Shown here in pieces: positions 25,266-34,154 of a stretch of DNA of 64,000 bases (its first letter is position 1; every line of letters starts with the position of its first letter). The notes beneath the pieces are model-generated. The model did no database searches. It saw only the letters and a program-made list of their open reading frames with translations, and was not told the DNA's origin. Source of the stretch: Marinagarivorans algicola (GTDB taxonomy: Bacteria; Pseudomonadota; Gammaproteobacteria; Pseudomonadales; Cellvibrionaceae); NCBI RefSeq assembly GCF_001292705.1, contig NZ_LGAK01000022.1, positions 1-64,000 of the forward strand, in the 5' to 3' direction. The position numbers were made by a program, and so were the translations under genes.

Positions 25266-28244
25266 TTAGCTCCCAACCATACATGATTGTGCTGTGTTGG
25301 TATTTGAATACACATGTTTGAAGGCATCGCTTGTCACTAATGCACTAAAGGTGGCATTAATGGTGCCGGCGCCTTGTAAGGCTTCATAAACACTATTAAA
25401 ACTGCTGCTTTCATTTTTAGTCACATCACGACCTAAAGCAAAGCGGAATAATTGGCGGCTTGCGCAATGTTTAAAGGCATCACTGTTTTCAAGTGCCTGC
25501 GCAAACTCAACAGCACCATCGTAATCGTCTGCAATGTCAACATCCATATACAGACCGCCAAATAATTCGGCTTTATCGAAGCGCTTGCCGTAATCGTCGT
25601 AGAGATCAAACATGCGACCAATAGGGTCGACCACTTGGTGGCAACCGCGACAGGCTAATGCCGTACCCCTGTCAGAGACTTGATCGGCCAGATCGACTGA
25701 TTGCTCAGCTGGTGGTACTGGTGGCATGGCATCACAAAACAAACGTTCAAAGACGACCTTACCGCGGAAGATGGTATTGATATCGCGACCATGCTTGCCG
25801 TTAGCGGTTAAAAAGCTTGCGTGAGTTAAAATACCTTGGCGCTTAGCATTGGCTGGGAAATCATAGCGTGCCCAGTTAGTGGTAGGCTCTGGTACGCCAT
25901 AGTGCCTTGCTAACACTTTGTTAATAAAGCTGTAATTAGCAGTAAATAGCTCTGTTAAGGGCAGGTTATTATCAATAATGTGGTTCACTAATAAGCGTGT
26001 TTCATGAAGTGATGCCGCATCGAGTGTACCTAGGTTGGTGCTAGAGGCTTTTGTGGGTATGCCTAACCACTCGGCAACAAAATTGAAAACAGTATTTTTA
26101 TATTCTGCTTTTGCCATGAGACGGGTAGCTTGGCTATCAATTTTGCCGCTGTCATTGACAATACCATTGCGTGAGTTAACTAGGTTGTTATCGGGGGTGT
26201 TGTCGAGTAACAAGTAAGATAAACGGTTAATAAATTCACGGTCTGATAATTTGACTTTGCCAGACTGTGTACTGTTACCGCCTACTTCTACTTGGTAAAT
26301 TGCACGATCATCGATTAAGACAAATGCGATACCCGCTGCTACGGCTTGCTCAGTGCTAGCACCTTTAGCAAGGCTGGCTCTAATGATGCCTCCAATGGTT
26401 TGTATATCAGGAGTAGAGAGTTCATTGAGGCGCAACAAGGCTTCGATCGGAGTCGTTAGCTGGGCTCTTACACAGTTATTGGGAGTGCTATTCCAATCAC
26501 ACTTATTGGCATAGTTAGTGGCTAAAGCATTAGCAATTAAGTTTGCCGCGCCAACCAAGGTACCAAAATCTGCTGATTTATCATCGGCATTGTTAATATA
26601 CGTGCGGAATGGACCGGTGTTGTCACTTAATAAAGTGGCATCAGGTAGGTTATTTACGCCAAATGCAGTCTTAATCGTATTGGTATATTCAGAGGCGGTT
26701 AAGCGCATTTGAGGGCTGACAATAGCTGCTGTCGGAAGGTTATCGCTAGCGCCTGAACCAATGCCTGTACAGCCTGTAACCCCTACACTGAGACCTGCAC
26801 TGGTACCTGGGCAGTTATCAATGACATCGGCTACGCCATCATTATCGCTATCGATGGCAATAACGCGTGCTGAGCAACCCGCTAAGCGGCCACTTGTGGT
26901 GATAGTATTTTTTTCGCTACTTATAGTGTCTGGGCAAACGTCATCAGGAATTAAAATGCCATCACCGTCTTTATCGCGCTGCTGATCAGAGCAACCTTCA
27001 GCATTCACTGTTGCACCAGGTTTTGTGCCTGGACAGGTTTCTCTTTTGTCGGGGATGCCATCGCCATCGCCATCGTTGTCTAGCAAGCTAACAACATTGA
27101 TCGCCACAAGACTACCGTTGTTCGTGGTGCCTTTAGCGTTAATGTTCAGCATGCCATCATTCACAGTTACGTTATTAATGCGTTCGGTTTTGGCTTTATT
27201 TTTGCCGCCTGCTTTATCAAAAATGTCGTAATTGGATAACACTTTTTTATTTTCGATAAACACATCCATAATGCGCTTGCCTTTTTCGGTATGAAAAACC
27301 TCAGCAAAGTGCAAAATCACATCGTAAGAACCCTTATTGGTAAGAGGTATTTTATAAATAAGGTTGCTGCCCCAGCGCTCTTTACGGTATAGCACGTCAT
27401 CTTGTGTGTTGGCCACGGCGTGGGTAGGATTACCGCTGCTGGCGCCAAGTGAGTTAAGGTAGTATTTTGCGGCATCAGCAATGTATTTGGTGCCATCTTT
27501 TGCGGTATATGCATCGCCGCCGACATTAATAGCAAACACACTGGCTTTTTTGCCATTGTTGACTTTACAGCCCGTGTGATCGATGGTCTTTAGATCACCT
27601 TCGGGCGTATCTGGACAAGCATCTACCGCATCTTGAATGCCATCTTTATCGCGATCGCCAGCGACAACTTTCGGGGCAAACTCAATGACCATAAAGTTTG
27701 ACACGTCGGTCGCACAGGTTGAACCGTTAGTATCAGTACACTGACCGGGTGTGGGCATAAAGCCCGCAATGTAAGTCGCTAAACCTGCAACATCTGCACA
27801 AGCACCTTGTACTTTGCTGGTACATTTGTGGTCTTTAATGGCTGGGAAAGGACCAGCGCCGCTACCATCTGCTTGGTGGCATACTTGGCAGTCTGAGGCA
27901 TACAAGGCTTTACCGCGTTGGAAGCTTGAGCAGCCATTGCTATCAATGCTTTCACCAAGCGCTGTCTCTGGGCACTTATCGCTTGGGTTTAAAACGCCAT
28001 CCATATCGCTATCAGTCAGTGTTGGGGTGCTAGGAGTGCTAGAAGCAACACTACTGATCGCGGAGGATACCGGTGCGCTACTGACAGGTGCAGTACTGCT
28101 CACGGGTGCAGCGCTCGATGGCGTTGTTGTGGGGGCGCTACTGGTGTCTGTTTCGCCAGCGCAACCGACTAGCAAGCTAATCGCGCCAACACAGGCGAGG
28201 CGTCTGAAGAGCCCGGCCCCTGCAAAGGTATGATCTGAGGACAT
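25266..28244 (-). CDS. DUF1592/DUF1588/DUF1585 cytochrome lipoprotein with malectin-like and TSP3 modules
   Basis: 992 aa. Lipobox SLLVGC (Cys28), Ser/Thr/Pro linker (32-76), a thrombospondin-3 repeat (DSDMDGVLNPSDKCP), a cytochrome c domain with heme motif CQVCH (119-123), another TSP3 unit, a malectin-like domain (about 232-390: VFAINVGGDAY, YDVILHFAEVFH) that in other proteins binds carbohydrate, further TSP3 repeats (about 392-495), then planctomycete-type domains DUF1595/1592 (about 600-790), DUF1588 (about 795-890) with second heme motif CRGCH (865-869), and DUF1585 at the C-terminus. It is probably a surface electron-transfer protein partnered by the DUF1552 protein. Substrate unknown; the malectin-like domain suggests a glycan. 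Confidence 0.85.
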   Translation of the reverse strand: MSSDHTFAGAGLFRRLACVGAISLLVGCAGETDTSSAPTTTPSSAAPVSSTAPVSSAPVSSAISSVASSTPSTPTLTDSDMDGVLNPSDKCPETALGESIDSNGCSSFQRGKALYASDCQVCHQADGSGAGPFPAIKDHKCTSKVQGACADVAGLATYIAGFMPTPGQCTDTNGSTCATDVSNFMVIEFAPKVVAGDRDKDGIQDAVDACPDTPEGDLKTIDHTGCKVNNGKKASVFAINVGGDAYTAKDGTKYIADAAKYYLNSLGASSGNPTHAVANTQDDVLYRKERWGSNLIYKIPLTNKGSYDVILHFAEVFHTEKGKRIMDVFIENKKVLSNYDIFDKAGGKNKAKTERINNVTVNDGMLNINAKGTTNNGSLVAINVVSLLDNDGDGDGIPDKRETCPGTKPGATVNAEGCSDQQRDKDGDGILIPDDVCPDTISSEKNTITTSGRLAGCSARVIAIDSDNDGVADVIDNCPGTSAGLSVGVTGCTGIGSGASDNLPTAAIVSPQMRLTASEYTNTIKTAFGVNNLPDATLLSDNTGPFRTYINNADDKSADFGTLVGAANLIANALATNYANKCDWNSTPNNCVRAQLTTPIEALLRLNELSTPDIQTIGGIIRASLAKGASTEQAVAAGIAFVLIDDRAIYQVEVGGNSTQSGKVKLSDREFINRLSYLLLDNTPDNNLVNSRNGIVNDSGKIDSQATRLMAKAEYKNTVFNFVAEWLGIPTKASSTNLGTLDAASLHETRLLVNHIIDNNLPLTELFTANYSFINKVLARHYGVPEPTTNWARYDFPANAKRQGILTHASFLTANGKHGRDINTIFRGKVVFERLFCDAMPPVPPAEQSVDLADQVSDRGTALACRGCHQVVDPIGRMFDLYDDYGKRFDKAELFGGLYMDVDIADDYDGAVEFAQALENSDAFKHCASRQLFRFALGRDVTKNESSSFNSVYEALQGAGTINATFSALVTSDAFKHVYSNTNTAQSCMVGS

Positions 28245-28482
28245 AAATAGTTACCCTTTGGTGGTTATTGTTATGAGTGTTTTGGCTGATTAGCAAAAGA
28301 GTGCATGCTCAATTGTTAATGCCTATAAATCATGTTTTTAGAATACGTTCGGACTTTTACTACAGCCAAAACACCTGAATACCCGACTAATTTAGGCGAT
28401 TCCAGACCTTAAAAAAACCATGCGAGTGTGACCCAGTGATCAAATGCGTAATGACCCACTTATGGATGTCGCTTAGAATAAT

Positions 28483-28575
28483 GTGGGACGCCTAAAAAGC
28501 CTTTAAATACAAGGGTTTAGGTTGCAATCCCAGTTTTTATCCTAACGTCCCAATATGCAATGTAAGCCGTCCCAC
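28483..28575. promoter_or_regulatory. Cluster of three GTGGGACG-like motifs
   Basis: GTGGGACG at 28483-28490 (plus), CGTCCCAA at 28546-28553 and CGTCCCAC at 28568-28575 (minus orientation). They lie about 240-330 bases upstream of the DUF1592 gene. The same motif occurs upstream of the GH5 gene at 32406-32413. A shared regulator, perhaps the AraC protein encoded between them, is an inference. Confidence 0.4.
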
Positions 28576-28995
28576 TCAGTGCCAAAATGGTTGAAGTATT
28601 CATTTTTTGAATATGATTAACCTGTTTGGTGAGGTCGGTCCTTGAGGTTGTTTATTGTGCCATAGAGAGGAGGTGACTGCCACGAAGTGTCTTATAGTTA
28701 CAATTTTGGTCATAGCTGATAGACCTTTAAGGCAATGCTTATGGGCTAAAAGTCTGGCGAATATCGAATAATAAGTCGGCTGATAGGTAAAAAAGGGTCG
28801 CTATTTTATTTTGAGTGCATACTGAATGGGGAGTGGATTAGGTTGAGGGTTCCCTTGATGCGGTATTTGGGTAAGCTGTAAAGGCGGCGGTGAAAGGTAT
28901 GGGGCGCAATAGGCTCAAGCAGGCCATTAGTAGTTGGGCCCGCTGGATATACATTATTGAGTTCATTGGGTCTATAAGCGCCGGATAAAGAGACC

Positions 28996-29023
28996 AAAAA
29001 AAAGCCGGTGATTAACCAGCTTT
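28996..29023 (-). terminator. Intrinsic terminator of the beta-helix gene
   Basis: On the minus strand AAAGCTGGT and ACCGGCTTT pair with one mismatch around a 5-base loop, followed by a run of T. It lies about 50 bases after the beta-helix gene's stop codon. Confidence 0.75.
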
Positions 29024-29071
29024 AAGGCCGCGAGTACTATCGCGAGAATGATCGTATTGGTGCTGTAGGTG

Positions 29072-30709
29072 TTATTGCGGCGTTAATATGATGGGGTAGA
29101 GTGTTTTACTCTTAGGTACAATAAAGTCGCCATTGTTATCTTTCATTGGGGGGAAGTTATTATCGAGCTGTTGCTCACCCACGGCTTTGTCGTAAATAGG
29201 GCCAGCATACACTTTATCGTTATCAGACATCCACACGCCTGGCGGCTTGCCACGGTTTTCTTCGTGAATCCAGTTGTCATAATTAAAGTTATTGTTTAAT
29301 GACTTGTGATGTTTAGTTGACCAAGGGCCCATAATTGCGCGATAACCAGGACCATTTGAGCCGTTGGGCATATCTGCCGGTAAGGTGATGCGGTTATTTT
29401 CAATGAGGTTGTTACCGTAATCGCCACTGTGGTAGCTCACCTCTTGGCGCAGGTCGTTGTCATATAGCACGTTGTACTCTACATCATCGCCTTGTAACGA
29501 TATATGTCTAAGGCGTGTGATTTTTGACTGAGTAATGAGGTTGTATCCGTTGAGAATAAAGAAGTACCCGTGAGCACCACCGTTCTTATTGTGAACACCA
29601 TCGACGTTTAAGTCACGCAAGGTGATGTGCTTAGCGTTGCAGCGCAACGGGAAATCACCGCTATTGAGCAAATCAACACCATCAAGCCAGCTGTCGGTTG
29701 CGTTTTTGAACATCACCGAAACATTTTCAACATCGGGCTCTTCAAAATTAGCGTTTGTACCTATATTCCAGTCGTATTGGGGGCGGCCCCAGCCGCCTTC
29801 GATAGTCATACGGTAGATACCGGAATGGCGTACACCGCTGCCAAAGTAAAAAGCATTGCCTTTTTGCATGTTGATAATTGCGTTAACGCCTCGGCGAGAT
29901 TCGCCAATCAGCACAACTTTACTTTTCATGGTGACGGTTTTGTCGATGCGATACATACCATTTTTCAATAAGACAGCGCCGCCGCCATCACGTGCAACAT
30001 CGTTAATGGCTTTATTGATAGCATCGCTGTCACCACCATTAAGGGTTTTTTTAATGGTGTGAGAGTCAATAAAGGGAATTCCTCCGCGAGCACCTGCGGT
30101 GATCCATTTTTGCATTTGGGGGAATCGTGGGTCCATTTTACTCATGTCAAAAGTCACGCCGGGGTCGCCTGGGCGCAGTGTTTGAGTTTCGGTGGGGGCT
30201 TTGCTACTGGTTTGGGCGCTACTTGATGAGCTTGAGTCGCTGCTGCGCATATTGAGTGCATCGCAACGTGTAGTGCCACACAAGCACACGCTAGTTGGTG
30301 CCGCACTGTTTTTGCAGTTGGTGGCTGCCGAGCCATAAATTACGCGGCATTGACTCGTAGAATTACATTGGTCTTCGACCATTTGAGGGGTGCTGGATGC
30401 GCTGCTCGATGAGCGACTACTGGGGCGCTTACTGGTGATTGTGCTGCTTGCCGGGGTGCTACTTACTACACTACTTACTGTTACAGGGCTGCTGATGGTT
30501 AGTGTGCTACTTGTCGTAATAGGGCTGTTGTTGGTAGGCGTTGTGTCGCTGCCTGAGCAACCACTGAGCAATAATAATGCGACCACTGCTGAGGCGACAG
30601 AAAAGTACTTTAATGATAAGCGATTGATTGCTCTAGATGAATCACTTATAGGACTGAAGAAGCTACTACAGCGACGCAAAAATTGAAGAATGTGGGCAAG
30701 TGTGATCAT
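29072..30709 (-). CDS. Lipoprotein with right-handed beta-helix (pectate-lyase-like)
   Basis: About 545 aa from the ATG at 30709, with a TGAGA ribosome site. A lipobox (LLLLSGC) follows a long n-region. Then come a Ser/Thr-rich linker, a Cys-rich module (DQCNSTSQCR through CLCGTTRCD) closely like that in the RCC1-like paralog A, a second Ser linker, and a parallel beta-helix from about residue 195 (DAINKAINDVARDGGGAVLL, then repeated N/D-rich turns such as LIENNRITLP). This fold is shared by pectate lyases, polygalacturonases and other polyuronide or algal-polysaccharide enzymes. No family-specific catalytic set could be assigned by eye, so the substrate is open. It should act at the cell surface. 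Confidence 0.75.
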   Translation of the reverse strand: MITLAHILQFLRRCSSFFSPISDSSRAINRLSLKYFSVASAVVALLLLSGCSGSDTTPTNNSPITTSSTLTISSPVTVSSVVSSTPASSTITSKRPSSRSSSSASSTPQMVEDQCNSTSQCRVIYGSAATNCKNSAAPTSVCLCGTTRCDALNMRSSDSSSSSSAQTSSKAPTETQTLRPGDPGVTFDMSKMDPRFPQMQKWITAGARGGIPFIDSHTIKKTLNGGDSDAINKAINDVARDGGGAVLLKNGMYRIDKTVTMKSKVVLIGESRRGVNAIINMQKGNAFYFGSGVRHSGIYRMTIEGGWGRPQYDWNIGTNANFEEPDVENVSVMFKNATDSWLDGVDLLNSGDFPLRCNAKHITLRDLNVDGVHNKNGGAHGYFFILNGYNLITQSKITRLRHISLQGDDVEYNVLYDNDLRQEVSYHSGDYGNNLIENNRITLPADMPNGSNGPGYRAIMGPWSTKHHKSLNNNFNYDNWIHEENRGKPPGVWMSDNDKVYAGPIYDKAVGEQQLDNNFPPMKDNNGDFIVPKSKTLYPIILTPQ

Positions 30710-31090
30710 TTTTATCTCAATGTTGTTGTTAACGAATATTGATGAGCCATTATCCACTAAATGGTGAAGCTAAAAGCATCTGTGCAATGTAGTAGTATAG
30801 AGCTCTAACGAAAATGTCTTCGTGTATTACACTTTTGATCTTATGTGATGGAAAAGAGTTGGCGCAAGGTTCAATAAGCGCGCTATTGTGCTTATGGTGA
30901 TCGGGTTAGCATATTTACGCTCCTGTAGCGTAAATCGGGAAGCGTTAATTAGGTAACGTGCTTGAGTCAATGCCATAAAATATCGATAGTGGCTGCAGCG
31001 TAATACAAATTATAACGGTATAGTGAGCACCTTTCTTGGTATAGATATCACTTGATATTTAGCTATAAATATTCGCTTTTTAATACTCTA
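30710..31090. other. Divergent promoter region, beta-helix gene / AraC regulator
   Basis: 381 bases between divergent genes. ATATTGATGAGCC at 30736-30748 is the inverse of GGCTCATCAATAT at 32431-32443 upstream of the GH5 gene, and both have the same orientation relative to their gene. No terminator or gene seen. Confidence 0.4.
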
Positions 31091-32278
31091 ATGATTATGA
31101 ATAAACTTATTTTTAACATTAACGATCTTGCGCTGTTATTGATGATTGCCCAATGCAGTATGTTGGCGTTTATTTTGATGCTGTCACGGGAAAAGTCTGG
31201 TGAGGGAAAAGGAACTCTGGCGGCTTTGTTGATGATATTTGCTTTGCAGTCGCTGGATGTTTTAATTTATTGGAGTGTACCGGTTAAAACAATTATTGCA
31301 GAGCATGGTGTGTGGCCATTTTGGTTATTTAAATGGGCGCCTTTAGCGCAAGGGCCGCTATTATTTGCCTATGTTCGCTTAAAGCTGACAGGTCAGGCGC
31401 TTTCCTTATCAGATGCCAAGCATGCACTGCCAATATTATCGTATCCATTGATTGTGTGGGGTATTGCTATGCAGTTAGGCCCTCAGGGCATGATTGATGG
31501 GGTATTTAAATTTGGGATTTTATTTCAAAGTACAATATTTGATACTTTATTGTGGACACAGAAAATTAGTGCTGCAGCGTATGGTAGCGCTGCTGTATGG
31601 TTTATGTTAAAAAATTATAAGCGGTTAGAGTATAATTTTTCTAACCCTGTGAGCGCGCAGCCACTATGGCTCCCTATTATTGTCGTAGGCTTTATGGTGC
31701 TAGCAATTTTTCATTTGGCGCAGGGTGTTATTGCTTTTTTTGGGTGGATTGTCATTAATCATTTTTCAGGTATTCTCTCCAATTATTTAAATTTTGCTTT
31801 TGTAACGGCTTTGATTTCTTATAGCCTATTAAAGTCCGCGGTTGTTACGCCAATACCTGATGTGCTTGTGGAAGCTGACAACAAAGCTGAAAATGCCGAT
31901 GTAAAAGAAGATTTTTCGCCCAGTGAAGAAGATATTCAGACTGCTCATAACCTGACACAGCTATTGGCTGATCAGCAGTTGTATTTAAACCCAGAGTTAA
32001 CATTAGAAGATTTTTCACGCGCGGCCCGTTTGCCTGAGCGGCAAGTATCTTACTTATTGAATAGCGTATTAGGTCAAAGCTTTTTTGAGTGCGTTAACGC
32101 CGCTAGAGTGGCAAGAGCAAAAGAATTATTAGCTGCAGAGTCTTGGCCTGTACAGCGTATTTTTGAAGAGTCAGGTTTTAATAGTAAGGCAACCTTTAAT
32201 CGTATTTTTAAGCGCTACACCCATATGACGCCGAGCCATTATCGCAAGCATAATGATAAGGCATTAGATACAGCTTAG
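31091..32278 (+). CDS. AraC-family regulator with N-terminal membrane domain
   Basis: About 395 aa. The N-terminal half has roughly seven hydrophobic segments (for example LALLLMIAQCSMLAFILML and PLWLPIIVVGFMVLAIFHLA), and the C-terminal 100 residues form an AraC double helix-turn-helix: LTLEDFSRAARLPERQVSYL and VQRIFEESGFNSKATFNRIF followed by the family-typical MTPSHYR. Membrane-anchored AraC regulators of this layout are common in gammaproteobacteria and Bacteroidetes and are thought to sense signals at the membrane. Starts at 31091 or 31097 are both possible and neither has a good Shine-Dalgarno. It lies between the beta-helix and GH5 genes and is the likely local regulator. Confidence 0.82.
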   Translation: MIMNKLIFNINDLALLLMIAQCSMLAFILMLSREKSGEGKGTLAALLMIFALQSLDVLIYWSVPVKTIIAEHGVWPFWLFKWAPLAQGPLLFAYVRLKLTGQALSLSDAKHALPILSYPLIVWGIAMQLGPQGMIDGVFKFGILFQSTIFDTLLWTQKISAAAYGSAAVWFMLKNYKRLEYNFSNPVSAQPLWLPIIVVGFMVLAIFHLAQGVIAFFGWIVINHFSGILSNYLNFAFVTALISYSLLKSAVVTPIPDVLVEADNKAENADVKEDFSPSEEDIQTAHNLTQLLADQQLYLNPELTLEDFSRAARLPERQVSYLLNSVLGQSFFECVNAARVARAKELLAAESWPVQRIFEESGFNSKATFNRIFKRYTHMTPSHYRKHNDKALDTA

Positions 32279-32405
32279 ATGCACGAGTTAACTATTTGTC
32301 TTTGGTATATCGGATGTTAGTTGAGGCTTTGCCGCTTATCTGTTGGTATTTCAAACAATAGATTAAGGTGCCAAATGCGTGCTATGAGACCCTAAGGCCT
32401 ATAAA

Positions 32406-32413
32406 GTGGGACG
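32406..32413 (+). promoter_or_regulatory. GTGGGACG motif upstream of GH5 gene
   Basis: An exact GTGGGACG, the same 8-mer as at 28483-28490. It lies 128 bases before the GH5 start. GGCTCATCAATAT follows at 32431-32443. Regulatory role inferred from repetition only. Confidence 0.35.
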
Positions 32414-32458
32414 TAAACAGTGAGCGTAGAGGCTCATCAATATAGGTTTAACCATGAC

Positions 32459-32494
32459 ATAACAATAGTAATAACAATAGTAATAACAATAAAT
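32459..32494. repeat. Three tandem 12-bp repeats
   Basis: ATAACAATAGTA is repeated exactly twice and a third time as ATAACAATAAAT, just upstream of the GH5 ribosome site. Slippage here would change promoter or leader spacing. Confidence 0.8.
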
Positions 32495-32540
32495 AAATAG
32501 GTGCTTAGTGGTCTTTGGCGCTTTTTTGAGGATACCTTTT

Positions 32541-34154
32541 ATGAATCAACGAATTTTACAATTGGCTTTATTGCTGGGCAGCTGTGCTTTACTCAGCGCA
32601 TGTGGCTCTTCCGGTGGTGGTGGCATTGAGCAGGGCCAATTGATGCAGTCTTCTAGTAGTCATAGCTCGAGTGCTAATGAATCCAGTGCGAGTGAATCGA
32701 GTGCGGGTGAGATGGTTTTGTGTGAGCGCACAAGCCCTGTTACTCAAATACAAAACCGTGCACAAGTGACATTCATTGAAGCTGAGGCATTCGACGTCTG
32801 TGGTAACTCGGCAAGCCCAGGAGCCATGGCTAATAGTCAAATTGATGTGTTGAGCGATACGGATACCTCTGAAGGCGCTTATATTGGGCAGAGCGCGCAA
32901 GGTGAATATGTGGAGTATACCTTGGTTGTGAGCGAAGGCGGTTTATATGCTGTCGCATTGACCAGTAAGCTCAGTACTGGTGCGACAGCGACGCAATTGA
33001 CACTACTGGTCGATGACGAAGCTGTAGGGTCTGTTGATATACAAAACGATGCATGGGGGTTAGCGCCACAGAGTCATATCTATCTTGGTGGTGGCCAGCA
33101 TCGATTGCAAATCCGTTTTGAGGGCACTGGTATTGAATTTGATAAATTCACGCTCACCTCTGCTGAAGATGACACCCTCACCGCTATCGATATTGTACGG
33201 CGTATGGGTACAGGCATTAACTTGGGCAATACACTAGATCAGCCTAAGGGGGCTAACTGGGGAGCGCAACCGGAGCAACAGCATTTTTTTGATGATTTTA
33301 AGGCAACTGGCTTTGGCCATGTGCGCATTCCTGTGAGTTGGGGGGATTGGACGAGCGAAAGCGCTCCTTATACTATTGATCCGGATTTTTTGAATCGCGT
33401 TGAGAAAACCATCGATTGGGCCTTAGCCAGCGGCTTATATGTGATTATTAATGCGCATCACGAAAAATGGTTTAAAGAAGAGTACCCAACCAAAAATAAT
33501 CAGCCCACCGACGATACCCCAACGCCTGAACAGGCGGCAATTATTGCCGAAAACAATGCGCGCTTAGAAGCTATTTGGCGGCAAGTAGCAAGCCATTTTA
33601 AAATCAAGCCTAAGCGCTTGATATTTGAAATATTAAATGAGCCGTTTGGTATGACGACGGCGCAAGTTGATGATCTGAACCCTCGGTTGCTTGCGATCAT
33701 GCGAGAAACTAACCCCAACCGTGCCGTTGTATTTTCGGGTGCGGGCTATACACCCTATAGTGATTTAATAGCTGCGAAGGTCCCCGCGGGCAGTAATTTG
33801 ATTGCTAATTACCATAACTACGATCCGTGGGCCTTTGCAGGCCAGTGCGCACAGCGTTGGGGGAGCGATAACGATAAAGAAGCATTGCGCCTGATTTATC
33901 AGACGGTCGCAGACTGGGCAGAGGGTTACAGTATTCCTGTGACAGTGAATGAATTTGGTGTGGCGCTATACGATTTTGAGCATCCTGAAAATATATGCAA
34001 TACCGAGGATCGTAAAAACTATTTGAACTATCATATACAACTTCAAAAAGAATTTGGTATTCCTGGTACTTTATGGGATGACGATGGCTCTTTTCGCATG
34101 TATGACCGCAAAAACCGTCAGTGGGATGAATCTATAGATGCGCTGGCTTTTTAA
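32541..34154 (+). CDS. Lipoprotein GH5 endoglucanase-type enzyme with CBM6-like module
   Basis: 537 aa from the ATG at 32541, with a TGAGGAT ribosome site. Lipobox LLSAC (Cys21), Gly/Ser-rich linker (about 22-60), then a CBM6/CBM35-like beta-sandwich (about 70-210: FIEAEAFD, GEYVEYTLVV, FDKFTLTS). The GH5 catalytic barrel (about 215-530) contains GINLGNTLD, VRIPVSW, acid/base Glu367 in FEILNEPF and nucleophile Glu471 in VTVNEFGV. It should cleave beta-1,4-glucan or a similar beta-glycan at the cell surface. A longer frame from 32508 adds residues ahead of the signal peptide and is rejected. A dispersed repeat copy lies downstream. Confidence 0.93.
   Translation: MNQRILQLALLLGSCALLSACGSSGGGGIEQGQLMQSSSSHSSSANESSASESSAGEMVLCERTSPVTQIQNRAQVTFIEAEAFDVCGNSASPGAMANSQIDVLSDTDTSEGAYIGQSAQGEYVEYTLVVSEGGLYAVALTSKLSTGATATQLTLLVDDEAVGSVDIQNDAWGLAPQSHIYLGGGQHRLQIRFEGTGIEFDKFTLTSAEDDTLTAIDIVRRMGTGINLGNTLDQPKGANWGAQPEQQHFFDDFKATGFGHVRIPVSWGDWTSESAPYTIDPDFLNRVEKTIDWALASGLYVIINAHHEKWFKEEYPTKNNQPTDDTPTPEQAAIIAENNARLEAIWRQVASHFKIKPKRLIFEILNEPFGMTTAQVDDLNPRLLAIMRETNPNRAVVFSGAGYTPYSDLIAAKVPAGSNLIANYHNYDPWAFAGQCAQRWGSDNDKEALRLIYQTVADWAEGYSIPVTVNEFGVALYDFEHPENICNTEDRKNYLNYHIQLQKEFGIPGTLWDDDGSFRMYDRKNRQWDESIDALAF

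Larger units (their letters stand above)
28245..29071. other. Long intergenic region with TGGGACG motifs
   Basis: 827 bases between the cytochrome lipoprotein gene and the end of the beta-helix gene, both minus. It contains three TGGGACG-type motifs in mixed orientation (28483-28575) and the terminator of the beta-helix gene (28996-29023). A 63-codon minus-strand frame at 28806-28997 has no family resemblance or ribosome site and is not called. The length suggests a complex promoter or an undetected small RNA. Confidence 0.5.

Noticed and set aside
27814-28233. 139-codon plus-strand frame opposite the DUF1592 gene
   Set aside because: It is the antisense of the Ser/Thr linker and TSP3 region of a strongly supported gene.
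28806-28997. 63-codon minus-strand frame in the 28.2-29.1 kb gap
   Set aside because: No ribosome site, signal or domain; consistent with a random frame in a long intergenic region.
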